Assembly (NCBI GenBank): GCA_963834725.1
Contig: CAWICN010000001.1
Coordinates: forward strand, 3,038,001 to 3,102,000
Source of the DNA: PALSA-693 sp963834725
Lineage (GTDB): Bacteria > Actinomycetota > Acidimicrobiia > Acidimicrobiales > Palsa-688
Reading direction: 5' to 3'
Length of the DNA stretch: 64,000 bases
The notes beneath the pieces are model-generated. The model made no database searches. It worked only from the letters and a program-made list of their open reading frames with translations, and was not told the DNA's origin. The translations under genes were made by a program, and so were the position numbers. Below, one piece after another: positions 17,597-24,939 of the stretch (within the stretch, counting starts at the first letter, position 1; every line of letters begins with the position of its first letter).

Positions 17597-18028
17597 TCAG
17601 GATTGACCGGTCAGATCGGCTGTGGCGATGCCCATCGCTCGAGCGGCAGTGAGCAGGCTCTGGTCGCCTGCCGCCAGGACCATCTCGGGGTCGTTCACCA
17701 GCCTTGCCGACGCCAGGTGGACAGCGTCATAGCCACGGAGACTCAGCTGCTCAGCCAACCCTCCAGCTTCTCGAATGAGGTCCTCGGTGACCTCGATCAT
17801 GTCAAGCTGGTCGTGAAGACTTTCGAAGTCGTCGACCGCCCTTCTCAGCCCCTGTTCGTCAATTCGGTCGAGTCGATGGGCCATGGCCAACGCCGCTCTA
17901 CCTTCGGCGTACACGAGGCGCGATGACACGACCCGGTCCGCCTCGTCCCAGAGTCGAGTAGCGACAACGCTTGAGGGCTCTTCGATGACTACGGGCACGA
18001 TGGCCGACGTGTCGAAGTACACAATCAA
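17597..18028 (-). CDS. vapC: VapC-type PIN-domain ribonuclease toxin
   Basis: 143 aa, the standard size. The PIN acidic residues are all present: Asp6 (VYFDTSA), Glu42 (YAEGRAAL), Asp101 (RGYDAVHLASA) and Asp122 (AAGDQSLL), which together hold Mg2+. Such toxins cut tRNA or rRNA when free of antitoxin. ATGA overlap with the antitoxin (18025-18028) gives coupling. Intact and probably active. Confidence 0.93.
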   Translation of the reverse strand: MIVYFDTSAIVPVVIEEPSSVVATRLWDEADRVVSSRLVYAEGRAALAMAHRLDRIDEQGLRRAVDDFESLHDQLDMIEVTEDLIREAGGLAEQLSLRGYDAVHLASARLVNDPEMVLAAGDQSLLTAARAMGIATADLTGQS

Positions 18029-18282
18029 CGGCGCTGCTCACCAACCAAGTCGCTAACGCTGCCGCGGCTCTTCACCCGTCGAGCGGGTCGGCTCCGAGTT
18101 GACTGTACTGCGGGGATGACGATCCCTTCAGCGATAGCGCGGTCCAGGCTCCGGCCCCCTTTGATTGGGACGATCCGAGCAAAGGCAGTGCCTCGGTCGG
18201 TGACTACGACCTCATCGCCCTCTCGGACCCGGGCCAAATAGTCGCTCAATCTTCCGCGCAGTTCCCTTATGCCAACTTCCAT
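18025..18282 (-). CDS. vapB: Phd/YefM-type antitoxin of the VapC pair
   Basis: 85 aa. MEVGIRELRGRLSDYLARVR and EVVVTDRGTAFARIVP match the N-terminal DNA-binding half of Phd/YefM antitoxins. The basic C-terminal tail (SRPARRVKSRGSVSDLVG) is the expected toxin-wrapping part. It precedes and overlaps vapC and would bind its own promoter in the 18283-18340 region. Confidence 0.9.
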   Translation of the reverse strand: MEVGIRELRGRLSDYLARVREGDEVVVTDRGTAFARIVPIKGGRSLDRAIAEGIVIPAVQSTRSRPARRVKSRGSVSDLVGEQRR

Positions 18283-18436
18283 AGACCTCAGTGTACACGA
18301 TAGGCTGGCTTATGTGGACACATCCAGGGGCGACGCGGGCTCATGCTCGAGCCATCCACGCGGTCCCGATCTGCCCCATATTCCCGAGGCACGGTTAGGC
18401 ACCAGGGTCGCCCCTACCGCCGGGTGACGGAGCCTT

Positions 18437-18778
18437 CTACAGATCGAAGAAAGCTGGGTCATCAGATAGCGGCTCGACCATCACCGCTGCTGCTCCAACC
18501 GGGCGGCCACGCGCGTCGCGGATAAGAGTGAACCGCGCGGGCCATCGGCGCACCGTGCCGTTCGCGCCGAGAACCGGAATGTTCGCGGCTGCGCCTTCGG
18601 CCCGAGCTGTACCTGTCTCCATGAATCCATGGAAGCCTGCCCAATGGCGCAGCCGGTAATCGGGCGAGACAACCAGGTCGAGGGTTTGCCCGACCGCTTC
18701 GGCGGCGCGGTGGCCGGTGAGGCGCTCGGCGTCTTCGCTCCAGTAACGAATAACACCGCTACGGTCGACGACAATCAC
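18437..18778 (-). CDS. PAS-domain protein, possibly 5'-frameshifted
   Basis: 113 aa from a GTG at 18778. Almost the whole protein is one PAS fold: GVIRYWSEDAERLTGHRAAE, a VGQTLDLVVSPDY turn and RWPARFTLIRDARGRPVG. No output domain follows. The frame is also open upstream to a stop at ~18850 (reading REALDDRYGLGLASIGSLGV) without a start; an ATG at 18855 in the next frame could have initiated the native gene, so a small indel may have cost ~25 residues. Confidence 0.72.
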   Translation of the reverse strand: MIVVDRSGVIRYWSEDAERLTGHRAAEAVGQTLDLVVSPDYRLRHWAGFHGFMETGTARAEGAAANIPVLGANGTVRRWPARFTLIRDARGRPVGAAAVMVEPLSDDPAFFDL

Positions 18779-18968
18779 GCCCAGCGATCCTATCGACGCC
18801 AGCCCTAACCCATACCGGTCGTCGAGCGCCTCCCTAAACGACTCAGATCAGTCATCCCTGATCGCCGGCTGCAGGTGACATTCTCCGCCTGTGGGGAGCA
18901 GCGCACTGACGGTTGAGGCAGAGGGTCGCGATCGTCATCTGAACAAGACGCGCCTGATTCGTCCCGGC

Positions 18969-19003
18969 TTGACGTATGCCGATATTAGAATATGATTGGG
19001 GCC
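18969..19003 (+). promoter_or_regulatory. Promoter and ArsR-type operator for a leaderless transcript
   Basis: TTGACG (18969-18974), a 16-bp spacer and TATGAT (18991-18996) place the transcription start at about 19003-19004, on the ATG of the ArsR gene. A perfect inverted repeat ATATT-AG-AATAT (18982-18993) overlaps the -10 box, as ArsR-family operators do. Autorepression is inferred. Confidence 0.68.
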
Positions 19004-19348
19004 ATGGCCCGGGCCGCGACGACGTCGGACGTCTTCAACGCCATCGCCGAGCCTCAGCGCCGGGAGATCCTGGCGCTTCTGCAGGCGGGTGAGCGGCCGG
19101 TGACCGAGGTGGCGAAGGAGCTGGGGATGACCCAGCCTGGAGCGTCCAAACATCTGCGTGTGCTCCGGGAGGTCGGACTGGTGCGGGACCGCAAGTCAGG
19201 CAAGCTGCGCCTATACGGTCTCGACGCCCGAGGGCTGCGACCAGTTCACGAGTGGACCGGCGGGTTCGAGCGGTTCTGGAACGAGAGCTTCGACCGGCTC
19301 GATGATTACCTGCAGGATCTCAAGCAGGCGAAGCGGAGGAGCAGCTGA
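19004..19348 (+). CDS. ArsR-family winged-helix repressor
   Basis: 114 aa from the ATG at 19004 (an ATG at 18992 lies inside the -10 region and is unlikely). FNAIAEPQRREILALLQAGE and EVAKELGMTQPGASKHLRVL are the ArsR HTH signatures; there is no metal-binding CVC motif, so it belongs to the SRPBCC-linked, metal-free ArsR group. Its stop and the next ATG overlap (TGATG), making a two-gene operon with the AHSA1 protein. Confidence 0.9.
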   Translation: MARAATTSDVFNAIAEPQRREILALLQAGERPVTEVAKELGMTQPGASKHLRVLREVGLVRDRKSGKLRLYGLDARGLRPVHEWTGGFERFWNESFDRLDDYLQDLKQAKRRSS

Positions 19349-19848
19349 TGAGCGCGACGGGGCGAGGAGAGCCGGCGCAGTCGGCGAGGGCCGAGCGCGA
19401 GATCGTGATCTCCCGGGTCATCGATGCTCCACGGGAGCTGGTGTTCGAGGCATTCACCGGGGTTCGGCACCTGTCGCGGTGGTGGGGACCGGAAGGGTTC
19501 ACGACCACCACGCATGCGTTCGAGTTCCGCGTCGGCGGGGAGTGGGACTTCGTGATGCACGGACCGGACGGGACCGACTACCCGGAGTGGATCTCCTGGA
19601 CCGAGATCGCCCCGCCGGAGCGGATCGCGCTCCTCCACGGCGAGTACCGCGGCGACCCGAACGCCTTCGAGTCGGTCTTGACGTTCGCCCCCGACGGGGC
19701 GGCGACCCGGATCGAGATGCGCACGGTGTTCCCCACCAAGGAGCTGCGCGACGATGCGGTCGATAACTACCACGCCATCGAGGGAGACGAGCAGACCCTG
19801 GACAACCTCGCTGCCTACGTCACCGAGATCGTTCGAAAAGTAAGTTGA
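19348..19848 (+). CDS. SRPBCC/AHSA1-domain protein
   Basis: 166 aa. One START-like AHSA1 domain: ISRVIDAPRELVFEAFTG, the WWGPEGFTTTTHAFEF signature, DYPEWISWTEIAPPERI and a C-terminal long helix DNLAAYVTEIVRKVS. Such proteins bind hydrophobic ligands in a helix-grip cavity. The overlap with the ArsR gene is a very common pairing in which the ArsR controls the SRPBCC protein. The first ~20 residues are an extra Gly/Arg/Ala tail. Confidence 0.9.
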   Translation: MSATGRGEPAQSARAEREIVISRVIDAPRELVFEAFTGVRHLSRWWGPEGFTTTTHAFEFRVGGEWDFVMHGPDGTDYPEWISWTEIAPPERIALLHGEYRGDPNAFESVLTFAPDGAATRIEMRTVFPTKELRDDAVDNYHAIEGDEQTLDNLAAYVTEIVRKVS

Positions 19849-19949
19849 GGACTGATGGCCGCCGCCTTGGGGGTGTCCAGCGATGTACGGACCATCGCTG
19901 CCCGTCAGCCCTTCCGTTACGCCATCGAGTCGATCATGAAGGAGTCGCC

Positions 19950-20600
19950 ATGTCTCGCACGCGCGTCCACAATCTGAACATCTCACTCGACGGCTACGCG
20001 GCGGGCGATCACGTGACGTTCGATGAGCCGATCGGCGGTGCCGGACGGCTCTTTGCTTCCTTCGACGGTCGAGCGATTCACGGAGTGGACAAAGTGGATG
20101 CCCCCTTCACCCTCGATCGCGCCCTGACCAGCATGTGGGGCCAGGGCATCGGCGCCGAGATCATGGGACGCCGCAAGTTCGGACCCCAGGTCGGCCCTTG
20201 GCCCGACGACGAGTGGCGAGGCTGGTGGGGCGACCAGCCGCCATTCCAAACACCGGTATTCGTCCTGACTCACCACCCCCATCCAACTATCGACTTCCCC
20301 AACGGTACGAGCTTCCGGTTCGTAGACGGGCCGGCGCATGAGGTGCTTCGCCTAGCCCAGGAGGCCGCCGACGGCCGCGACGTCCGCATCGGCGGCGGCC
20401 CCTCGACGGTCCGCCAGTTCCTAGAGGCCGACCTGATCGACTTCATGCACTTGGTCATCGTCCCGATCACTCTCGGTCGCGGCGTATCACCGTGGGAAGG
20501 AACAGACGCTATCGAAGATCGCTTCACCGTCGAGTCGGTTACCTCACCCAGTGGCCTAATTCATCAGCTCTGGAACAAGAATCAAAACACCTCAGCTTAA
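19950..20600 (+). CDS. Dihydrofolate reductase-like (RibD C-terminal domain) protein
   Basis: 216 aa from the ATG at 19950, with AAGGAG 7 bases upstream. MSRTRVHNLNISLDGYAAGD, EIMGRRKFGPQ, PVFVLTHHPHP and VRIGGGPSTVRQFLEADLID are the usual RibD_C/DHFR-like blocks for NADPH binding. Commonly found behind ArsR-SRPBCC operons, as here 101 bp downstream. Physiological substrate unknown. Confidence 0.88.
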   Translation: MSRTRVHNLNISLDGYAAGDHVTFDEPIGGAGRLFASFDGRAIHGVDKVDAPFTLDRALTSMWGQGIGAEIMGRRKFGPQVGPWPDDEWRGWWGDQPPFQTPVFVLTHHPHPTIDFPNGTSFRFVDGPAHEVLRLAQEAADGRDVRIGGGPSTVRQFLEADLIDFMHLVIVPITLGRGVSPWEGTDAIEDRFTVESVTSPSGLIHQLWNKNQNTSA

Positions 20601-20717
20601 AGCCCAATGTCCCTCCCCAGCAATCCTCACACGGGCGCTGGCGCGCCCGGCGAAGCGTCCCCGAACGACGCAACACGCGTCCCCGAACCACCAGTCTCCG
20701 AGCATCCTCAAACGCCG

Positions 20718-20731
20718 GTTATACGGGTGAT
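20718..20731 (+). repeat. Left inverted repeat of the recombinase element
   Basis: GTTATACGGGTGAT, 14 bases, identical to the reverse complement of 24884-24897. Located 66 bases before the GTG of the first recombinase. Outside the 14 bp the two ends also share GCTGAGC a few bases inward. Confidence 0.8.
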
Positions 20732-20796
20732 CCACCTGCTGAGCTGACCGCTCGGGGAACATCTTCCCGGGCGGAGTTCGGACAAGGAGGATCATC

Positions 20797-21837
20797 GTGG
20801 TCTGGTCTCCGCAGGTTCGCCGACTTCCCCAGAGGGGCGGCGGCGAGCAATGGGTTGTTGGTCATTGGCTGGTGGACGAGTTTCTGGAGTTCGCGGCTAG
20901 CCGGGGGCGCCCGAACACGGTGCGGGCGTATGCGCACGATTTGAAGACGTTCTTTAGCGTGGTGGGCAAGGACCCGTTGGAGGTCCGGCCGGCGGACGTG
21001 ATGGCGTTCGTGACGGCGCAGCGCCGGCCGCGGCCGGGGGCGGAGAAGGTGGTGCGTATCACCGATGGCGGTTCGGGGTTGTCGACGGCGACTATCCGCC
21101 GACGGCTGGCCGCGGTCTCCGCTATGTATGGGTATCTGATCGTCCGCGCTGATGTTGGGGTGGAGACGAACCCGGTTCCTCGGGGTCTGCCGACCCGGGC
21201 TTCCCGGCGGGAGTTGCGGGGCAAGCCGCTGTTGCGCCCGGTGCGTCGGCTGCCGCGCATCTTGAACCCGGAGGAGGTGGCGGTTCTGTTGGGGGCGTTG
21301 CGCACGGACCGGGACCGGGCCATGGTTCAGGCGATGGTGTTGGGCGGGCTGCGCCGCTGCGAGGTGCTCGGTCTGCGACTCGGCGATCTGCGTCTGGGCG
21401 AGTGGCGGGTGTTCATTGCCGAGGGCAAGGGCGGCCATCAGCGGCTGGTGCCGGTCTCGCCCAGCTTCTTCGCCACCGTGGCCGCCTACATGAACACCGA
21501 ACGACCGGCGAACGCTCCCACGGATCGGCTGTTCGTGGTGTTGAAGGGCCCTCGCCGAGGACAGCCACTTTCGATCGACGGGCTGGACGAGATCATCTCA
21601 GCCGCCCGGGCTCGGGCGGGGCTGGCCGCGGGCACCTGCCACGAGCTGCGCCACACCTGTCTGACCCGGCTGCGGGAGGCGGGCATGTCGATCGAGGCTC
21701 TCCAGGCCCAGGCCGGGCACCGCTCGATCGCGTCCACGCAGCTGTATCTGCATCTGGGAGCGGACTGGCTGGCCGAGGAGTATCGGCGGGCGGCCGAGGT
21801 GATGGAAGCCCAAGCAGCTGTGGGGATGCCCCGATGA
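20797..21837 (+). CDS. Tyrosine recombinase A of the element
   Basis: 346 aa. GTG start at 20797 with AAGGAGG 6 bases upstream. Residues 22-120 form a core-binding (SAM-like) domain (WLVDEFLEFAASRGRPNTVR). The catalytic domain (~155-335) keeps every residue needed: Arg186 (GGLRRCE), Lys211, His282 and Arg285 (CHELRH), His308 (AGHRS) and nucleophile Tyr317 (TQLYLH). Length is near that of Tn554 TnpA. It overlaps the next gene by ATGA and is expected to work with it on the element ends. Intact. Confidence 0.92.
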   Translation: MVWSPQVRRLPQRGGGEQWVVGHWLVDEFLEFAASRGRPNTVRAYAHDLKTFFSVVGKDPLEVRPADVMAFVTAQRRPRPGAEKVVRITDGGSGLSTATIRRRLAAVSAMYGYLIVRADVGVETNPVPRGLPTRASRRELRGKPLLRPVRRLPRILNPEEVAVLLGALRTDRDRAMVQAMVLGGLRRCEVLGLRLGDLRLGEWRVFIAEGKGGHQRLVPVSPSFFATVAAYMNTERPANAPTDRLFVVLKGPRRGQPLSIDGLDEIISAARARAGLAAGTCHELRHTCLTRLREAGMSIEALQAQAGHRSIASTQLYLHLGADWLAEEYRRAAEVMEAQAAVGMPR

Positions 21838-23506
21838 ACGTCGCCGCCGTTGTCCCAGCCAGCTCGGATCCGGGTTTCGAGCTGCCGGCTGGCTGGGAGA
21901 AAGTCATGTGCCGAGCGCCGCGGATGGCGGCGACGATGAGCACATACTTGCAGTGGCTGTCGGGCCGGCTCGACCCGCGCAGTGTGGAAGCGGCAGAGCT
22001 GTGCCTGCGCCAGTTCGCCACCTATGTGACCGCCGCGGACCGTTCGTGCCCTTCGGCGGCCAAGGTCACCGCCGGCCATGTGGCCGACTGGGAAGCGGCA
22101 CTGTCGGCCCGTGACGCCTCCGCCGGAGAGCGCACGGTCTCGGCCAAGACCATCGATTACAAGCTGGCCACCGTTCGCCGGTTCTTCGAGCGGATCCGAG
22201 TCTGGGGCGAAGCTGATAGCCCCGCCGAGAACCCCGTCGCCAGACGTCCCCGGCCGCCTCGGCCGCCGCGTCCGAAGAAACCCGGCAAACCCAAGCCGCC
22301 TAGCCGGGCGTTCCCAGTCGAGCTCACCTGGGCCCAGATCGCCGACCGGGCGCCTCAGATGGCGGACACCATGTGTGCTTATCTCGAGCAGCTGACCGTG
22401 TTGCACCGGCGTTCCAGCGTCAACGCCGCCGCGCTGGCCTTGCGTCACCTGGCCGCCCATCTCATCTCCGCCGATCCGCCATGCCTGGCGGTCGGCGAGG
22501 TCGAGCGCAGCCACATCCAGTCCTACAAGCTGGCCCTAAAGGCCCGCCCGGGACGGAAGGGACCGTCTCCAATCAGACCGTCCGCCACAACCTGTCGCAC
22601 CTGAGGTCGTTCTTCGAGCGGATCATCGAATGGGACTGGGATGACGCGCCCAAGCGGGTCCCGATCTTCGCCGGGGACGTGCCCAAAGCCGACGATCCGC
22701 TGCCCCGTTTCTTGGACGACCCGACCGCGGCGAAGTTCATGGCCGTCCTAGCCGCCGACCCGGACCGCCGCCGGCGGCTGATGGTCGAACTGTTGGCCCG
22801 CACCGGCATGCGGGCCAGTGAGCTGGGCGGCATCACAGACGACGCCATGTTCAAAGTCGCCGACCACTGGTGGCTGCGGATCCCGGTCGGCAAACTTCAC
22901 AACGACCGCAACGTCCCCCTGCACTCGCTCCTGGTCGGGTTGATCAACGACTACCAGGCGTGGCGGGGACCCTCGGTGAACGGGTTCCTGCTCGAACGCG
23001 ACGACGGCCAGCCCTTCGACCGGCGCACCATCCACCGCTACGTCGGCCGGGTCGCCCGGCGGGCCGGCCTGCAAGGAATTCACCCGCACCGGCTCCGTCA
23101 CACGCTGGCAACTCAGTGCCTCAACCGGGGCATGAGCCTCGAAGCGATCGCCGCCTTGTTAGGGCACCGCTCACCGAAAATGACTCTCGTCTACGCTCGC
23201 ATCTCCGACGAGAACGTGGCCGATCAGTACTTCAAAGCCACCCGAGCGGTCGAAGCCGACACCGTCGCATCACAGATCACCGACGGCCACATCCCTCGAC
23301 GGCTCTTGGCCAACGGGCATTGCACCCGGCCAGCCGAGTTGGACTGCCGCTTCCAGACCATCTGCGAGGGCTGCGGATTCTACGAACCCAGCGTCGAGTT
23401 CATAGACATCCTGCGTCGCCAACGCGACGACGCTACCGCTCACGCCGACCGCGCCCGGGCCGAGCTCTACGACCAGCTGGTCGAGGTCATCGACGCCACC
23501 GCCTGA
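21834..23506 (+). pseudogene. Tyrosine recombinase B with duplicated core-binding domains, one frameshift
   Basis: ATG at 21834 overlaps the stop of recombinase A. Full length would be ~557 aa. Two core-binding domains occur in tandem: MAATMSTYLQWLSGRLDP...ATVRRFFERIRVWGEAD and MADTMCAYLEQLTVLHRRSS...LSHLRSFFERIIEWDWDD, joined by a Pro/Arg/Lys linker. One base is missing near 22560 (ARPGRKG | TVSNQTVRHNL), shifting the frame. The catalytic domain then has Arg in TGMRASELGG, HPHRLRH, GHRSPKMT and Tyr in LVYARI. A C-terminal cysteine cluster (CTRPAELDCRF, CEGCGF) may bind zinc. Apart from the shift the gene is well preserved. Confidence 0.88.
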
Positions 23507-23533
23507 CACTCAGCCGAGCCAAGCGAACCACCA

Positions 23534-23567
23534 GCCGCGCCCGGGGTCAGTCAGCCCCGGGCGCGGC
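23534..23567. terminator. Strong 13-bp hairpin between convergent genes
   Basis: Perfect stem GCCGCGCCCGGGG / CCCCGGGCGCGGC (23534-23546 with 23555-23567) with an 8-base loop. It covers the stop codon of the HTH gene (23551) and follows the recombinase stop by 27 bases. No long T-tract on either strand, but a terminator or transcription-collision barrier is likely. Confidence 0.65.
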
Positions 23568-23802
23568 GCGTTACCCCAGCCAACGGCGGCTCATACCAAC
23601 ATTCGCCGGTCACGCTGCTGTGACGAAGCCAGCGATACCGCTTGTGCGCCGCCTGGGCGCTGACCCCCAGCGCCTCGCCGATCTCTGCCCAGGTCGCACC
23701 CCGCTCCATCGCCGCGGCCACCGCCCGCTCCCGGTCGGCTTCCATCTCGGCCAGGCGGACGGTCAACGCCTCGATTTTCTCCAGCGGGGAACGCCGCACC
23801 AC
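23551..23802 (-). CDS. Small helix-turn-helix protein of the element
   Basis: 83 aa from a GTG at 23802. An N-terminal coiled-coil-like helix (IEALTVRLAEMEADRERAVA) is followed by a sigma-70 region-4-like HTH, RGATWAEIGEALGVSAQAAH, then a short tail. It is divergent from the ERCC4-Lsr2 gene; two palindromes lie in the intergenic region, the nearer one ending 4 bases from this start. Likely an autorepressor that also governs the nuclease gene, or an accessory recombination factor. Confidence 0.78.
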   Translation of the reverse strand: MVRRSPLEKIEALTVRLAEMEADRERAVAAAMERGATWAEIGEALGVSAQAAHKRYRWLRHSSVTGECWYEPPLAGVTRRARG

Positions 23803-23806
23803 GCTA

Positions 23807-23847
23807 TCAACCTAGGTTGATCCGGCCAGTAGTTCAACTATGGTTGA
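23807..23847. promoter_or_regulatory. Two TCAAC-N4-GTTGA operators in the divergent intergenic region
   Basis: TCAACCTAGGTTGA (23807-23820) is a perfect 14-bp palindrome and TCAACTATGGTTGA (23834-23847) is a second copy with the same half-sites. Their centres are 27 bp apart. They fill the gap between the HTH gene (start 23802, minus) and the ERCC4-Lsr2 gene (start 23856, plus), so both would be repressed by one factor. Confidence 0.8.
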
Positions 23848-23855
23848 TCGAGCCC

Positions 23856-24836
23856 GTGAAAGAACTGCTCATCGCCACCAACCCCGACCCCGACTCCACC
23901 CTGGCCTACCTGCTTCGGGTGCCACTGGGCGAGGGCATCGTGCTGCGCACGGCTGGGACCTGGCCGCGCACCAAAGCCCTCTACTGCTATCCGGTCCCTG
24001 CCGACGAGTGGCCAGACGACCCGGAGATCGTGGAGCGGGTGCCGCTGCAATCGTGCATCCGGCGAGGAGCGGCCATCGACATCGTCGCCGCCCGGTTCCG
24101 GGAGAACCGATCCCAGCTGGTCTTCACCACCGCCCGAGGGCGCGAGGCCGTGTTCTGGCAGTCCCCCCGCACCCGCAAACAGGCCCGGCCCCAAGTCAAC
24201 TTGCCGACCGCCCGGGCTGCGGGGATCGCCGAGCTCGAGATCGTCGTCGACGCCCACGAGCGCTACGCCTACCACTTCGCCGGCCAGCAAGTGCGCACTA
24301 CCAGCCGGGGCCTGCCCTGCGGCGACTACGGCATCATCGTCGACGGGACCCTCGTCGCCGCGGTGGAACGCAAATCCATGCCCGACCTGATCGGAAGCCT
24401 GACCAGCGGCCGGCTCCGCTACGCCCTCGGCGAGCTCGCGGCCCTGCCCCGAGCCGCGGTGGTCATCGAGGACCGCTACTCGCAGATCTACAAACAGGAC
24501 CGGGTCCGGCCAGCGCTCGTCGCCGACGGGCTCGCCGAATGCCAGATCCGCTGGCCCAACATTCCGATCGTGTTCTGCGAGACCCGCGGCCTAGCCGAAG
24601 AGTGGACCTACCGCTACCTGGCCGCCGCCCACGACTGGGCAACCACAGAACCGGCCGCCATCGAACGAATCGGCCAACAGTCAACCCTACGGCCGATCGA
24701 GGTCAAGACCGGTCCCTCCCCGGCCGTCATCCGCGACTGGGCACGCCGCAACGGCATCGAGGTCCCCGACCGTGGTCGGATCCCGGCATCGGTCCGCCAG
24801 GCATGGGAACGTTCCATGCGCCCTCCCGACCCCTGA
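23856..24836 (+). CDS. ERCC4-type nuclease fused to an Lsr2 C-terminal DNA-binding domain
   Basis: 326 aa from the GTG at 23856. Residues ~126-245 form an ERCC4/Mus81-type nuclease: acidic VVDAHERYAYHF, Gly156-Asp157 in LPCGDYGI, and the signature Glu171-Arg172-Lys173...Asp177 (VERKSMPDL), followed by AAVVIEDRYSQIYK. Residues ~287-319 (SPAVIRDWARRNGIEV, DRGRIPASVRQAWE) are the AT-tract-binding C-terminal domain of Lsr2. The N-terminal ~115 residues are a separate unassigned domain. The fusion would place a structure-specific nuclease on AT-rich DNA. It reads toward the right inverted repeat, ending 47 bases short of it. Confidence 0.85.
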   Translation: MKELLIATNPDPDSTLAYLLRVPLGEGIVLRTAGTWPRTKALYCYPVPADEWPDDPEIVERVPLQSCIRRGAAIDIVAARFRENRSQLVFTTARGREAVFWQSPRTRKQARPQVNLPTARAAGIAELEIVVDAHERYAYHFAGQQVRTTSRGLPCGDYGIIVDGTLVAAVERKSMPDLIGSLTSGRLRYALGELAALPRAAVVIEDRYSQIYKQDRVRPALVADGLAECQIRWPNIPIVFCETRGLAEEWTYRYLAAAHDWATTEPAAIERIGQQSTLRPIEVKTGPSPAVIRDWARRNGIEVPDRGRIPASVRQAWERSMRPPDP

Positions 24837-24883
24837 CATCCACTCCTGAATGTGCTTGGATGGCTACCGCTCAGCCCCGGGAA

Positions 24884-24897
24884 ATCACCCGTATAAC
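24884..24897 (-). repeat. Right inverted repeat of the recombinase element
   Basis: Plus strand ATCACCCGTATAAC, the exact reverse complement of 20718-20731. Begins 47 bases after the ERCC4-Lsr2 stop codon. Confidence 0.8.
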
Positions 24898-24939
24898 AAC
24901 GGCTAGAGGTCACCTCTTTGGCCTGCTGTGGCTTGTGGC

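Larger units (their letters stand above)
20718..24897. mobile_element. Tyrosine-recombinase transposon-like element with 14-bp inverted ends and ERCC4-Lsr2 cargo
   Basis: The outer bases GTTATACGGGTGAT (20718-20731) recur perfectly as the reverse complement at 24884-24897. Between them are two recombinase genes on the plus strand overlapping by ATGA, a strong hairpin terminator, a minus-strand HTH gene, and a plus-strand ERCC4-Lsr2 gene. Right beyond the right end a decayed UPF0158 gene begins; left of the left end is ~100 bp after the RibD-like gene. Tn554-type and RIT-type elements also carry overlapping tyrosine recombinases; the two-recombinase layout recalls Tn554, inverted ends recall RIT. 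Exact ends and any target duplication are unresolved. Confidence 0.72.
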
